A stretch of DNA of 38,837 bases from CAZSWR01 sp964610885 (GTDB taxonomy: Bacteria > Bacteroidota > Ignavibacteria > Kapaibacteriales > UBA2268): the NCBI GenBank assembly GCA_964610885.1, contig CAZSWR010000026.1, forward strand, positions 1-38,837, read 5' to 3'. Made by a program: the position numbers and the translations under genes. Below are positions 24,270 to 32,906 of this stretch, in pieces; position 1 is the stretch's first letter; every line of letters starts with the position of its first letter. Under the pieces are notes generated by a model. The model made no database searches and was not told where the DNA came from. It worked only from the letters and a program-made list of their open reading frames with translations.

Positions 24270-26129
24270 ATGAAAAAGAGTTTAAGCCTGATAATTTGTA
24301 TGATAATAATCAGCTTCCTCGCGGCGGAGAATACCTCCGCCGTCGAGAGAATCCGATATGACGAGATAACGCAAATACTCGGTAGTTTTAAAAACTACCG
24401 CTACGGCGCTATCAATATATATAGAGTAACAAAGTTTGAAGAACTTAGCGAGATTATCAAAACTGAATCAAAAGATAAAAATAATACTGTTGACGAAACA
24501 AAAGTTACAGAGGTAAAGAGTAGGCTCGATCCAGCTATCGTTAAGGCAATCGTGGACGGAGTCAAAGCTGGCAAGACTAAGGACAAAGTTGTCGACGACA
24601 TGTTGAATGACGGTATGAAATTGCCAGACGACGCTGATATAGAGGTTATCTATGTTAGTGAATACAATAAGATTATAGCTATTGGTGTTACGAAATCGCG
24701 TGCATACTACGTGATCACTACCAAACCCCGCCGCCTCGATGTCATTCCCGATACGATTATCGGTATGGTGGCCATCGAGGACGAAGAAGACATCGTCAAC
24801 GACATGATTACTGCCCTGAAGACGCCTAACCAAGAGCTTATCTTCTCGAACGCAGCACTTCTCGATTACAATATCGACGTCAACAAATACGGCGTATCGA
24901 ATGTCTATGAATTACTCCATAAATACTTCCTCCAGAGGAATTACGAGAACCTGACACTCGTTGCAAAGAGTATCAACAGCGAAGAGCAAATCTATCAGAA
25001 AACAATTGGCAATACTAAACTTCTTGCCAGCGATTCGATTTCAAACAGAGACATTCAGAGATTTATCCAAATTTCTGAGGGCATGCCCGAGAAATACTCT
25101 TATAATAAACTGTATGAATTTACAGTCGGCCCGGACTTGATTAGGTTCGTGAAATATCCCGAACCCGTCATAAAAGGCAAAAAGGCATCGCAAATCATTG
25201 CAGCCTCCGACGCTGCCGCCGGCCAACCGGTCCTTAACCCCGACGGTACGCCGATGGTCAATGCAGACGGCACTCCGGTCCTCGCGCCCGCTGCTCCCGT
25301 CGATCAAACCAAAACGCCCAAGAAGAGAAACGACGTTTTCTCGAATACCGAACTCCCCCAATATGGTGTGGAATTGAAATATGGAGCAGACGAAATTAAC
25401 TACGCTTCGTATTGGAGCGAAAGGCTCGCATTGAATGCCATTTGGCAAAACGTGAAACTTGGAATCATCCTTCCCACATGCGGTTGGTCTTCGATGGCAA
25501 ACAAAGTGTTTGACCAAGAACGCAAACTGACCTACGGCGGACTGGGAGTCAATGGATCGATCGATATGCCTCTGAGAATTTTGCCCAAAACCGGCATCTT
25601 CAGCGTTTCCGGTGCATACATCTTCGGCGATGCAAAAGAAGCTCCTTACAAAAACAGAACTATTGATGAGAATTATGTTACTTCAGACATGGACGTTGAT
25701 TACTTCGTAAGAGGCAATGCCCAGGTGCACTATACATTTGGCTTGGTTGTCGATGAAGATTATTGGATCCGTCTCGGAATTGGCGGCACGCTCTACAACG
25801 TCGAGAAATGGCGCTACGAGCAACTCCCCGCCGAAGAAGGCGAACCATTGAAATTTGGATTCAAGAAATGGACAGCAGAAACCGTTGGTGGAATTTCCGG
25901 CCGTGTGGAATTCATGGTAACAGGAATGAGTACTCCAATCGGTGGCCGTGTTCAATACTTCGACGAATCGATTTATGCCAATCTTTGGTTGCAGATTCCC
26001 GTTATCGAGAATCAATTGTCGGTCAAATTGGATATGCGCGGATATGCGGCCGCATTTAGAAAAGACCCGCGCGAATGGGAGAATCGCTCAGTATTTACTC
26101 CTACGTTAAGATTCATTTACGTTTTCTAA
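24270..26129 (+). CDS. Outer-membrane protein with a periplasmic N-terminal domain (operon gene 2)
   Basis: A 619-residue precursor with a signal peptide (MKKSLSLIICMIIISFLAAENTSAVE). Residues about 30-330 are mixed alpha/beta, charged and probably periplasmic; two similar short segments in this part (DDADIEVIYVSEYNKIIAIG and the following ITTKPRRLDVIPDTIIGMV) suggest a compact domain. A proline/alanine linker with the repeated DGTP (NPDGTPMVNADGTPVLAPA, about 315-333) precedes a C-terminal barrel (about 360-619) with strands such as LTYGGLGVNGSIDMPL and YWIRLGIGGTLYNV, ending in F619 (LRFIYVF). It begins 42 bp after the GldM-like gene. No family is recognised. Its pairing with an inner-membrane protein suggests the periplasmic half contacts that protein. 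Confidence 0.7.
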   Translation: MKKSLSLIICMIIISFLAAENTSAVERIRYDEITQILGSFKNYRYGAINIYRVTKFEELSEIIKTESKDKNNTVDETKVTEVKSRLDPAIVKAIVDGVKAGKTKDKVVDDMLNDGMKLPDDADIEVIYVSEYNKIIAIGVTKSRAYYVITTKPRRLDVIPDTIIGMVAIEDEEDIVNDMITALKTPNQELIFSNAALLDYNIDVNKYGVSNVYELLHKYFLQRNYENLTLVAKSINSEEQIYQKTIGNTKLLASDSISNRDIQRFIQISEGMPEKYSYNKLYEFTVGPDLIRFVKYPEPVIKGKKASQIIAASDAAAGQPVLNPDGTPMVNADGTPVLAPAAPVDQTKTPKKRNDVFSNTELPQYGVELKYGADEINYASYWSERLALNAIWQNVKLGIILPTCGWSSMANKVFDQERKLTYGGLGVNGSIDMPLRILPKTGIFSVSGAYIFGDAKEAPYKNRTIDENYVTSDMDVDYFVRGNAQVHYTFGLVVDEDYWIRLGIGGTLYNVEKWRYEQLPAEEGEPLKFGFKKWTAETVGGISGRVEFMVTGMSTPIGGRVQYFDESIYANLWLQIPVIENQLSVKLDMRGYAAAFRKDPREWENRSVFTPTLRFIYVF

Positions 26130-26166
26130 TAATTTTTGTAAAAATGACGGAGAAAAAGAGTAAACC

Positions 26167-27594
26167 ATGAGAAAGATAATTACAATATTAGCAATATGCT
26201 TTATAGCACTTCCGATTCTAAAAATTGACGCGGCCGCCCAAAAGAATTCACATATGTCGTTAGTCGATTCTCTTAGAACGATCGATCCCGACCTTCGCAA
26301 ATACTTCCCACGCTGGAAAGTCTGCGAACCAGACCTTTGCACTAAAATCTACGAAGCATTCGTGCAGCTTGGATTCGACCGCCGCAAGCTCGACAAACAA
26401 AACATCGAAGTGCTGGCAGCCCCCAAGAAGGCAAAAGATAAATACTTTGAAATCTTGCTCATTTCCTGCGGCGAAAGCAGCCTGAACTCGATGCAAATTG
26501 CAGAGAATATTAAAACCTTGGAGAGAATAATCTCCGGCCAAAGATATGCTACGTCCAAAGAAGCCAAAGACAGAACTGATATTTCCGATTATAGAAACTA
26601 TTGCTTTACGGACATCCCACCGGAAAACCCCCTCAAAGACGTCCAAGCAAAAGAAATCGTCGATTGGTTCCGCCCAACTGCCAGCACACAATCAATCTCC
26701 ATTTCGCTCTTCGAGCAATCGCTGAAAATTGGCGAAACCGGTGCTTGGCTCCATTCGATTATCGGTAACGATGCCATTGGCTATCCCTTCTGGACCGGCG
26801 GCGAAGCCAAAATCCTTTTTGAAACACCGCTGTACCAAAATACAGGCTCGAACCGCAAAACATTGCCATACCTTATCATGGCAAACCTTGGTTTCGGCTA
26901 TAGGCTTAAAGGCGGACTCAACGAAGAAAGCTCGGCCCTCAGCTGGATACCCGAACGACTTCTGAACTCAGGCCCTGGCGGCAAATTTGTGGCCGGTTTC
27001 GATTTCAATCTGCCCATGCACACGAACCTTGGTATCCACTTCAATACGGAAGTCCCCACAAAGAAATTAACTTCTGAAGGTATTGACGCCGCAAAAGACG
27101 GATACTGCTTCTTCCCGACTGAAACAGTAACGCACGAAGACCCGACCAGGACGATTACGCAAATTGCACCCATTCTCAGAGTGAATGGACAAGCATCGCT
27201 CTTCTACAATCTTTGGGTGGACGAATTCAATCCCGAACACTATTTCCGCTTCGATCTTGGTATGCAATATAACGAGATCCAAGAGTATGCTCTCGTTAAC
27301 GATCCCAGAGGCGATTTCCTGACTAAGGATTCAATCTCGGGCCTGAAACTCTACAAACCAAATGAATTCGGCGATTGGCTCTATGCCAAGGTGGAATACC
27401 GCAATCAGGGCGCATTCCCCTTCGGACTGAGCGCTCAATACTCGAACCAGATTTTCCTTGGCAGAGTTTATATGAGAATTATTGGCGATTTCCTCTTCGT
27501 AGAGGGCAAGTATGCAACACCGCTCCGCGGCGCGCGCCCCTTCGAAAAAGAGAACTTCTTTATGGTTTCGCCAGTTCTCAGACTGTCATTCTAA
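26167..27594 (+). CDS. Outer-membrane protein with a periplasmic N-terminal domain (operon gene 3)
   Basis: A 475-residue precursor with signal peptide (MRKIITILAICFIALPILKIDAAAQ). Residues about 30-150 are a charged alpha/beta domain (DLRKYFPRWKVCEPDLCTKIYEAF is typical); from about 175 to the end the sequence is barrel-like and finishes with a phenylalanine (VSPVLRLSF). Architecture matches the preceding gene: periplasmic domain then barrel, so the two may be distant paralogues, though clear sequence identity is not visible. Two cysteines (CEPDLC) could form a disulfide. It starts 37 bp after gene 2, with a GGAG ribosome site, and ends at a strong terminator, closing the operon. Confidence 0.7.
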   Translation: MRKIITILAICFIALPILKIDAAAQKNSHMSLVDSLRTIDPDLRKYFPRWKVCEPDLCTKIYEAFVQLGFDRRKLDKQNIEVLAAPKKAKDKYFEILLISCGESSLNSMQIAENIKTLERIISGQRYATSKEAKDRTDISDYRNYCFTDIPPENPLKDVQAKEIVDWFRPTASTQSISISLFEQSLKIGETGAWLHSIIGNDAIGYPFWTGGEAKILFETPLYQNTGSNRKTLPYLIMANLGFGYRLKGGLNEESSALSWIPERLLNSGPGGKFVAGFDFNLPMHTNLGIHFNTEVPTKKLTSEGIDAAKDGYCFFPTETVTHEDPTRTITQIAPILRVNGQASLFYNLWVDEFNPEHYFRFDLGMQYNEIQEYALVNDPRGDFLTKDSISGLKLYKPNEFGDWLYAKVEYRNQGAFPFGLSAQYSNQIFLGRVYMRIIGDFLFVEGKYATPLRGARPFEKENFFMVSPVLRLSF

Positions 27595-27613
27595 TCGAGA
27601 AAGATACGAAAAT

Positions 27614-27648
27614 CCCTCCCTCAAGTGATTGTCGGAGGGTTTTTTTTT
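27614..27648 (+). terminator. Rho-independent terminator closing the three-gene operon
   Basis: CCCTCC (27614-27619) and GGAGGG (27634-27639) with a 14-nt loop, followed by nine T. It ends the GldM-like unit before the vWA-OmpA gene. Confidence 0.85.
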
Positions 27649-27706
27649 GAAGGAAAAGTTTTAATTGTATTTGAAATAAAAAGCAGCATTTAGATTGAAT
27701 AATAAA

Positions 27707-29026
27707 ATGAAAAATTTACTTTTAATTGTTTTCCTTGCTTTTTCGATCGTTTGGACAGCGCAATCGCAGACCGCACAGGATAGCGCAAGAAAGGCCTCGG
27801 AACTTCTTCAGGACGCTTCGGTAACGACGTCCAAAAAGGAAGTCAATGTTACAATAAGGAATGTTGATATCACTCAGTTCCCGATTGTAAAAATAATCAT
27901 CGAGGCATATAATATATATGGCGAACCGCTCGACACGCTACCGCCCAACGCGCTGAACGTAATGGAAAATGGCAAAGAAAAGAAAATTATATCGGTCGAG
28001 AAAATTACTGTAAAAGAAAGGGTGCCTGTTGATTTTGTTTTCGTTATCGACCGTACCGGTTCGATGCAGCCTTTTATTGACCAAGTGAAGCAAAACCTAA
28101 GCACTTTTACGAGTACATTGGTGAAGCGTGGCATCGACTATCGGCTCGGTTTGGTGCTCTTCGGGGACGAAGTTGAGAAAATATACGAACCGACGAACGA
28201 CGTATGGACATTCACAGGCTGGCTCTCGAAAGTGCGAGCCTTCGGTGGCGGCGACGTAAAGGAAAATGCGCTCGAAGGCATTTCCGAAGCGCTGAAAACA
28301 AAATTCCGCCCTTCGGCTAATAAAATTATCGTCTTGCTCACCGACGCGCCATACCATCAGGCAGGCGAAAAGGGCGAAGGCACAACAAATTTTACAACCG
28401 AATCGATTATTAAAGAATTGAATAAAAACGAAGCACGTTTATTTGCAATCGCTCCGCCAAGGTTAGAGAATTACAACATTATTGCTAAAAGCACAAGGGG
28501 CAACTGCTTCGATATTGGTTACCCGTATTCCACGGTGTTGGACATTTTCTCGAACCAGCTGACGAACCTATTCGCGCTCAAGTACCGGACAAACGAACCG
28601 GCAATTCCCGATTCGATTCAAATCGCCCTGCTGAACCAGCGAAAGCAAGAACTCGTTAGGAAGATTATTCCAATCGTGGAGCTGGGCCGAAAGCTGATCA
28701 TCGAGAGCTTGCTCTACAAAACTGCAGAATCAGAACTCGATGGCGATGTGTCCGAGTTGGACGTCATGTATGAATTCATGAAAAATAAGCCAAGCGTTAC
28801 TATTCTCGTCGAGGGCCATACAGATAATATTGGAAACAATAAGACAAACGATGCCCTATCGCTTGCTCGCGCCGAAGGCGTCAAGAAATATCTTGTGGCC
28901 AAAGGAATTGATCCCCGAAGGATTAAGACTAAGGGATACGGCAAAAGGAAGCCTATCGTGGAAAACGACTCAGAAGAACATAGGCGGCTGAACAGACGCA
29001 CAGAAATTGTTATTGTAAAGAAATAA
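27707..29026 (+). CDS. von Willebrand A (vWA) plus OmpA domain periplasmic protein
   Basis: A 439-residue exported protein with signal peptide MKNLLLIVFLAFSIVWTAQSQ. Residues about 45-100 are a beta domain, about 108-290 a vWA domain with MIDAS motif D115-R-T-G-S119, the loop GGGDVKENALEG, and D213 in LLTDAP. Residues about 320-345 form a helix, and about 362-437 an OmpA C-terminal domain (GHTDNIGNNKTNDALSLARAEGV) that binds peptidoglycan. The pairing of a metal-binding adhesion domain and a peptidoglycan anchor suggests a scaffold or mechanosensor in the envelope. It lies directly after the terminator of the GldM-like operon and has its own terminator, so it is transcribed separately. The ATG at 27707 is chosen; the TTG at 27695 would add four residues. 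Confidence 0.9.
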   Translation: MKNLLLIVFLAFSIVWTAQSQTAQDSARKASELLQDASVTTSKKEVNVTIRNVDITQFPIVKIIIEAYNIYGEPLDTLPPNALNVMENGKEKKIISVEKITVKERVPVDFVFVIDRTGSMQPFIDQVKQNLSTFTSTLVKRGIDYRLGLVLFGDEVEKIYEPTNDVWTFTGWLSKVRAFGGGDVKENALEGISEALKTKFRPSANKIIVLLTDAPYHQAGEKGEGTTNFTTESIIKELNKNEARLFAIAPPRLENYNIIAKSTRGNCFDIGYPYSTVLDIFSNQLTNLFALKYRTNEPAIPDSIQIALLNQRKQELVRKIIPIVELGRKLIIESLLYKTAESELDGDVSELDVMYEFMKNKPSVTILVEGHTDNIGNNKTNDALSLARAEGVKKYLVAKGIDPRRIKTKGYGKRKPIVENDSEEHRRLNRRTEIVIVKK

Positions 29027-29035
29027 TTTAAACTG

Positions 29036-29062
29036 AAGCCGTTCGCAAGAGCGGCTTTTTTT
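29036..29062 (+). terminator. Rho-independent terminator after the vWA-OmpA gene
   Basis: AAGCCG (29036-29041) and CGGCTT (29052-29057) form the stem, followed by a T-run. It lies 10 bp after the stop codon. Confidence 0.8.
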
Positions 29063-29072
29063 AGGGGGAAAC

Positions 29073-29969
29073 ATGCCGTTTGTTGGAGAATTGTCTGCGC
29101 TTGCGTGTGCTATAATCTGGTCTGTAACTGCTTTCATCTATAAAGAAGCGTCATGCAAGATGTCATCGCTTCAAATTAATGCAATACGCTTGATTTCATC
29201 ATCCGTGTATTTGGTTATTCTTGTGTTTGGCTTCACTGGCCTCTCGGAGATGACTGCTACTCAACTTGTACTGTTGGCCATTAGCGGGCTGGTGGGATTG
29301 GTGCTTGGCGATACGTTCATTTTCAAATCCTACGAGTTGATGAGCCCTCGGCTGACGTCGCTGTTCCTTACGGTGAATCCTGCAATGGCTGCAATAATTG
29401 CTTTTATTTGGCTTGGCGAAGGGCTTTCTCTTACGTCTGTGGTTGGTATTGGCGTAACGATCTCCGGCATTGCTATAGTATTGGCCGAAGGCGCAAGCGG
29501 AGAGAAACTATTCAGCAAGATATCCAAACGTGGGATTCTCTTCTGCGTCTTCTCTACATTTTTCAATGCAATTCAGCTGACAATGACAAAGGAAGTGTTC
29601 CACCTCGGCAATGGAAATATCGACGCTCTGTCAGTCGCGCTAATCAGAATCAGTTCGGCCACACTGCTTGTGTATCCTGTTGCTTTTGCGATGAAGAAAG
29701 ACCTGTCGATAAGGAAAGTAGTCCGCCGGGAGCCGTCAATGACGTTGAAGCTGTCGATTGCTTCGTTCTTTGGGACTTTTATTGCGATTGCACTTAGTTT
29801 CGTTGCGGTCGTCAAAACCGAAATCGGTATCGCTTCTACGCTTATGTCCACCACTCCAATATTAATGATTCCCGTTTCGCGCTATCTCTACAAAGAGAAA
29901 CCCACGTGGCACTCGATTGTGGGCGCGGTCGTGGCCGTGGGCGGCGTTGCGATTTTGTTTATGAAGTAA
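29073..29969 (+). CDS. EamA-family (drug/metabolite) transporter
   Basis: A 298-residue inner-membrane protein with about ten hydrophobic helices arranged as two EamA repeats (about 1-135 and 150-298). Each repeat ends in the usual glycine-rich helix with a conserved ExP/WxG pattern (LGEGLSLTSVVGIGVTISG and KEKPTWHSIVGAVVAVGGVAI). Members export metabolites or amino acids; the substrate cannot be told. It starts 11 bp after the preceding terminator with a GGGG-type ribosome site before the ATG. No gene partner is obvious. Confidence 0.88.
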   Translation: MPFVGELSALACAIIWSVTAFIYKEASCKMSSLQINAIRLISSSVYLVILVFGFTGLSEMTATQLVLLAISGLVGLVLGDTFIFKSYELMSPRLTSLFLTVNPAMAAIIAFIWLGEGLSLTSVVGIGVTISGIAIVLAEGASGEKLFSKISKRGILFCVFSTFFNAIQLTMTKEVFHLGNGNIDALSVALIRISSATLLVYPVAFAMKKDLSIRKVVRREPSMTLKLSIASFFGTFIAIALSFVAVVKTEIGIASTLMSTTPILMIPVSRYLYKEKPTWHSIVGAVVAVGGVAILFMK

Positions 29970-30093
29970 ATGAATTCAGCTCGTCGCTATATTGAGTAGG
30001 ACACGTGTTGAATTTTATATTCATAATAGTGCATCAATTTGCAGTAATAGCCTCTTTCCCAAACCAGAACTGTGATACGCAATATATGTGTAG

Positions 30094-30331
30094 TGGCGGG
30101 TTTGGAACCAGCCCTTCATAATCAGTTGCCCAGTGAGCCTCTTGAGGTATGTAATATATCGAACCAATGGGAGATTTCCGCCTTCTCGAGTGAATGACAA
30201 AAGTGCTATTTCAACTTGAAAGAGATTATAGATCTCGGACGGGTTTGGAACCCGCCCCTACATCAAATCATCCTATCATCACATTATCACATCAGCTAAT
30301 CATTGTACCTGCTTGGAACCCGCCCCTACAT
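30094..30331. repeat. Three copies of a REP-like GGCGGGTTTGGAACCCGCC element
   Basis: Imperfect copies of one palindromic element occur at 30096-30119 (with an AG in place of CG), 30238-30263 (best, arms GGGTTTGG/AACCCG) and 30309-30331 (left arm partly lost). Each is followed by CCCTACAT or CCCTTCAT. The gap from 29970 to 30481 has no reading frame. Similar GC-rich mobile palindromes are spread through many genomes. Confidence 0.7.
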
Positions 30332-30411
30332 ATATTCTTTGTATCTTAGCTCCTGTTTGGGTGAGGAGCTGAGAATTGCAATTGGTTGCATTCATTGAAT
30401 TTTGAAAAGAA

Positions 30412-30444
30412 TTTGTAACAATTCAGTTAAAAATCCTATATTGC
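30412..30444 (+). promoter_or_regulatory. Putative promoter of the T9SS-exported propeller gene
   Basis: TTTG (30412-30415), a 21-bp spacer and TATATTGC (30437-30444). The same TATATTGC box is seen before rplU. Predicted start near 30451; ribosome site GAGGAG precedes the ATG at 30482. Confidence 0.4.
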
Positions 30445-30481
30445 TTATATTGACATTGCAATTAAGAAATGAGGAGTTACA

Positions 30482-32551
30482 ATGAAATATTCAATACAAA
30501 GATGCTTAGTCTTGCTTTTGGCCTTCATCCCTATCTCGCTTTTCGGCCAATCGGTCTGGACGCCCAGCTGGGAAACCGCAAACGGAAAACCATGCGGCAC
30601 GGCCACTTCATTCGCCGAGCACAATAAAAACGCCTACGTGGCCACTTACGGCGGTGGCGTATTCGTGAAGAGGTCAGCAGACCTGACGTGGTGGACCATC
30701 AACTCCGGCCTTGGAAACCTTTTTGTGAATTCAATCGCAGTTAGTCCAGACGGAGTTATTATTGCTGCAACTCGCGGTGGTTTGTTCAAAACAAACGGTA
30801 ACAACGAATCATGGACAAGGTGCGACGTCGGCGTCGATATGGAAACATTCGACTTCGTTCATTCGACTTCACTTGGCGTGCTCTACGCATCGGGAGGGAG
30901 CAATTTGTTCCGCAGCACCGACGGCGGCAATTCATGGACAATTGCGGCAGTTCTTTTGAATACATACGTCAATCAAATTGCTGAATATACAAATGAAACG
31001 CTCCTTATGACCACGCTAACGGGTATGTTCTATTCGACGAATAGCGGAGTCTCTTGGGCAGCCCTTCCGCAGGTTAGCCAATCATCGAGAGGCGTCGTGG
31101 TGGACAAGGACAAGCATATTTTCATCATCGTGAACTACAAACTTGCCCAGGCAACGTTCGACGGCAACGAGGCCTTCGATTGGACAATTTGCACACAGAT
31201 GGAACCACAAAATGTAACCAGTATCGCTCTTACGAACGATTCTAAGGTGCTCGTTGGGACTGATAGGGACGGCGCGTATCTTATGACGGATACGACACAT
31301 ATTGTGCACTTCGGACTAAACAACGTTTCCGTTACGGCTCTCCCGGCCCACCTGTCGGCAAACAAATACATAGGATACAATACTGGTATTTATAAGCTGG
31401 ATAATTCCTATACGGCCACTCCTCTTTCGGGGCTTCCGAATTTGAACGTCGATAAAATAATCGTCGCTCCCAATTCCGACATTTATGCAATTCTGCCACA
31501 GAACAGAGTTTCGTGCTCGACAGACGGTGGCCTTACTTGGTCTCCGGCTGGCGAGAATCAGGCCGGAAGCGCTTTGGACGCTTGCATTGTGGCCCCGGAC
31601 GGGAACTTGGTGGCCGGTACTGAATGGGCATTCATCCGTTCGACGGACAAAGGCGCCAGCTGGGTTTCTGTGTATTCAACGAATGAATATCTTGGTATCA
31701 AATCAATTATTAAACGTGCTTCAGGCGACTTGGTTGCCGTGGGCTACGAATCTGTTTATATTTCATCGGACAACGGTGCCAGTTGGCGCGATGGTTTCCT
31801 GATGCCTGTGGTTGGTTTCCTGCCGCGCGCTGTGGCAGAGTCCTCGAACGGAATCCTCTACGCTCTGCTGGATAACACTGTGGCCCGCTCAGCCGGCGAT
31901 ATTTCAAGCTGGGAGGAAATTGCAATCCCCGAGGGCCTTGGCGAGATATACAACATAGTAGCAATTGATGGCAAGATTGTTATAGTCTGCGCAAATATTG
32001 CCTATTCGTTAAACGAGTCCACGCAAGCATGGTCTCCTCTCTTCCCTGCAATCGAAAACGAAAGCTGGATTAACTCCATTATTAAACTTGAAGAGAAATA
32101 TTTCGTTTCGATGCGCAATGGTGCAATGTATCTGCTAACAACTCAACCGACTATATGGAACAGAATCAACAGCCCTGATTTAGTCGTACAGACGAATAGC
32201 GCATCGATCGCCAACGGTTATGAAGTCTATGTGGGGACTGCCGGCTATGGAATTCTGAAGGCAAGGTTTTTGTATATGCCCGCCGAAGACACTCAACGCG
32301 AGAGCGGAATATCTGTTGGGCCGTGCCCCGCGAAGGATTTCCTTAAAGTGTCGCTTCCTGCCGGCTCCGGCGATGCACCGGAAATCAAAATCGTAAATAT
32401 TTCGGGCGAAGCAATGGCCGTAGGCGTCGAATTCGATGCTTCAGGTATGTTTGCCACTGTGGATTGCTCAAATCTCGCAGCGGGCGTTTATTGCTGTATC
32501 GTGGGCAATGGGGCCGCCCAGAGCACTGAGAAGATAATAATCGTGCGATAG
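30482..32551 (+). CDS. Secreted BNR/Asp-box beta-propeller protein with T9SS sorting domain
   Basis: A 689-residue protein with signal peptide MKYSIQRCLVLLLAFIPISLFGQ. It contains at least five Asp-box repeats of the sialidase/YCF48 type (STDGGNSWT, STNSGVSWA, STDGGLTWS, STDKGASWV, SSDNGASWR), predicting a beta-propeller. The last about 80 residues form a T9SS type A sorting domain: VGPCPAKDFLKVSL replaces the usual PNPaxdxxxI start, then IKIVNISGEAM, and LAAGVYCCIVGNGAAQSTEKIIIVR-like ending. T9SS cargo is exported across the outer membrane and often anchored. Asp-box propellers may bind glycans or act in photosystem-like assembly; no enzyme residues are assigned. A terminator follows at 32585. 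Confidence 0.85.
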   Translation: MKYSIQRCLVLLLAFIPISLFGQSVWTPSWETANGKPCGTATSFAEHNKNAYVATYGGGVFVKRSADLTWWTINSGLGNLFVNSIAVSPDGVIIAATRGGLFKTNGNNESWTRCDVGVDMETFDFVHSTSLGVLYASGGSNLFRSTDGGNSWTIAAVLLNTYVNQIAEYTNETLLMTTLTGMFYSTNSGVSWAALPQVSQSSRGVVVDKDKHIFIIVNYKLAQATFDGNEAFDWTICTQMEPQNVTSIALTNDSKVLVGTDRDGAYLMTDTTHIVHFGLNNVSVTALPAHLSANKYIGYNTGIYKLDNSYTATPLSGLPNLNVDKIIVAPNSDIYAILPQNRVSCSTDGGLTWSPAGENQAGSALDACIVAPDGNLVAGTEWAFIRSTDKGASWVSVYSTNEYLGIKSIIKRASGDLVAVGYESVYISSDNGASWRDGFLMPVVGFLPRAVAESSNGILYALLDNTVARSAGDISSWEEIAIPEGLGEIYNIVAIDGKIVIVCANIAYSLNESTQAWSPLFPAIENESWINSIIKLEEKYFVSMRNGAMYLLTTQPTIWNRINSPDLVVQTNSASIANGYEVYVGTAGYGILKARFLYMPAEDTQRESGISVGPCPAKDFLKVSLPAGSGDAPEIKIVNISGEAMAVGVEFDASGMFATVDCSNLAAGVYCCIVGNGAAQSTEKIIIVR

Positions 32552-32584
32552 GCACCATTCGCAGCACAAGAAAAACAAATCAAT

Positions 32585-32624
32585 AACCCTCTCCCCTACT
32601 CTGGCTCGAGAGGGTTTTCGTTTT
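32585..32624 (+). terminator. Rho-independent terminator after the propeller gene
   Basis: Perfect 9-bp stem AACCCTCTC (32585-32593) and GAGAGGGTT (32608-32616), 14-nt loop, followed by TTCGTTTT. It lies 33 bp after the stop codon. Confidence 0.8.
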
Positions 32625-32716
32625 ATTACACAAAGATTGGATGTAAACTGACTAGAGAAAATTTGATGCGATTCGTGGAATTGGTTAGAAGTGTGTTGAT
32701 AAAGTATTTTCTGGAA

Positions 32717-32876
32717 GCAGTGGGGCTTGCCCCATTGCCAAAGTTGCAGTAACTCATTGATATTTCGACAAATCCCCCAACCCCCTTTTGCTAAGGGGGC
32801 TAAAGAACAGTTTGTGCTAATACATTGATAATATTGGAGATATGGCTCATATCGAACCCACGGGTTAACCCGTGGG
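32717..32876. repeat. Three unrelated REP-like palindromes in one gap
   Basis: GCAGTGGGGC-tt-GCCCCATTGC (32717-32738), CCCCCTT-ttgct-AAGGGGG (32781-32799) and the perfect palindrome CCCACGGGTTAACCCGTGGG (32857-32876) occur within 160 bp. They are different families. The gap 32552-32906 has no gene. Confidence 0.7.
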
Positions 32877-32906
32877 ATGGCTGATCAATACTATTTCAAC
32901 AGCCTG

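Noticed and set aside
25244..25302. Repeated DGTP as a possible functional repeat array
   Set aside because: Only two near-copies in a proline/alanine linker; a flexible spacer explains it.
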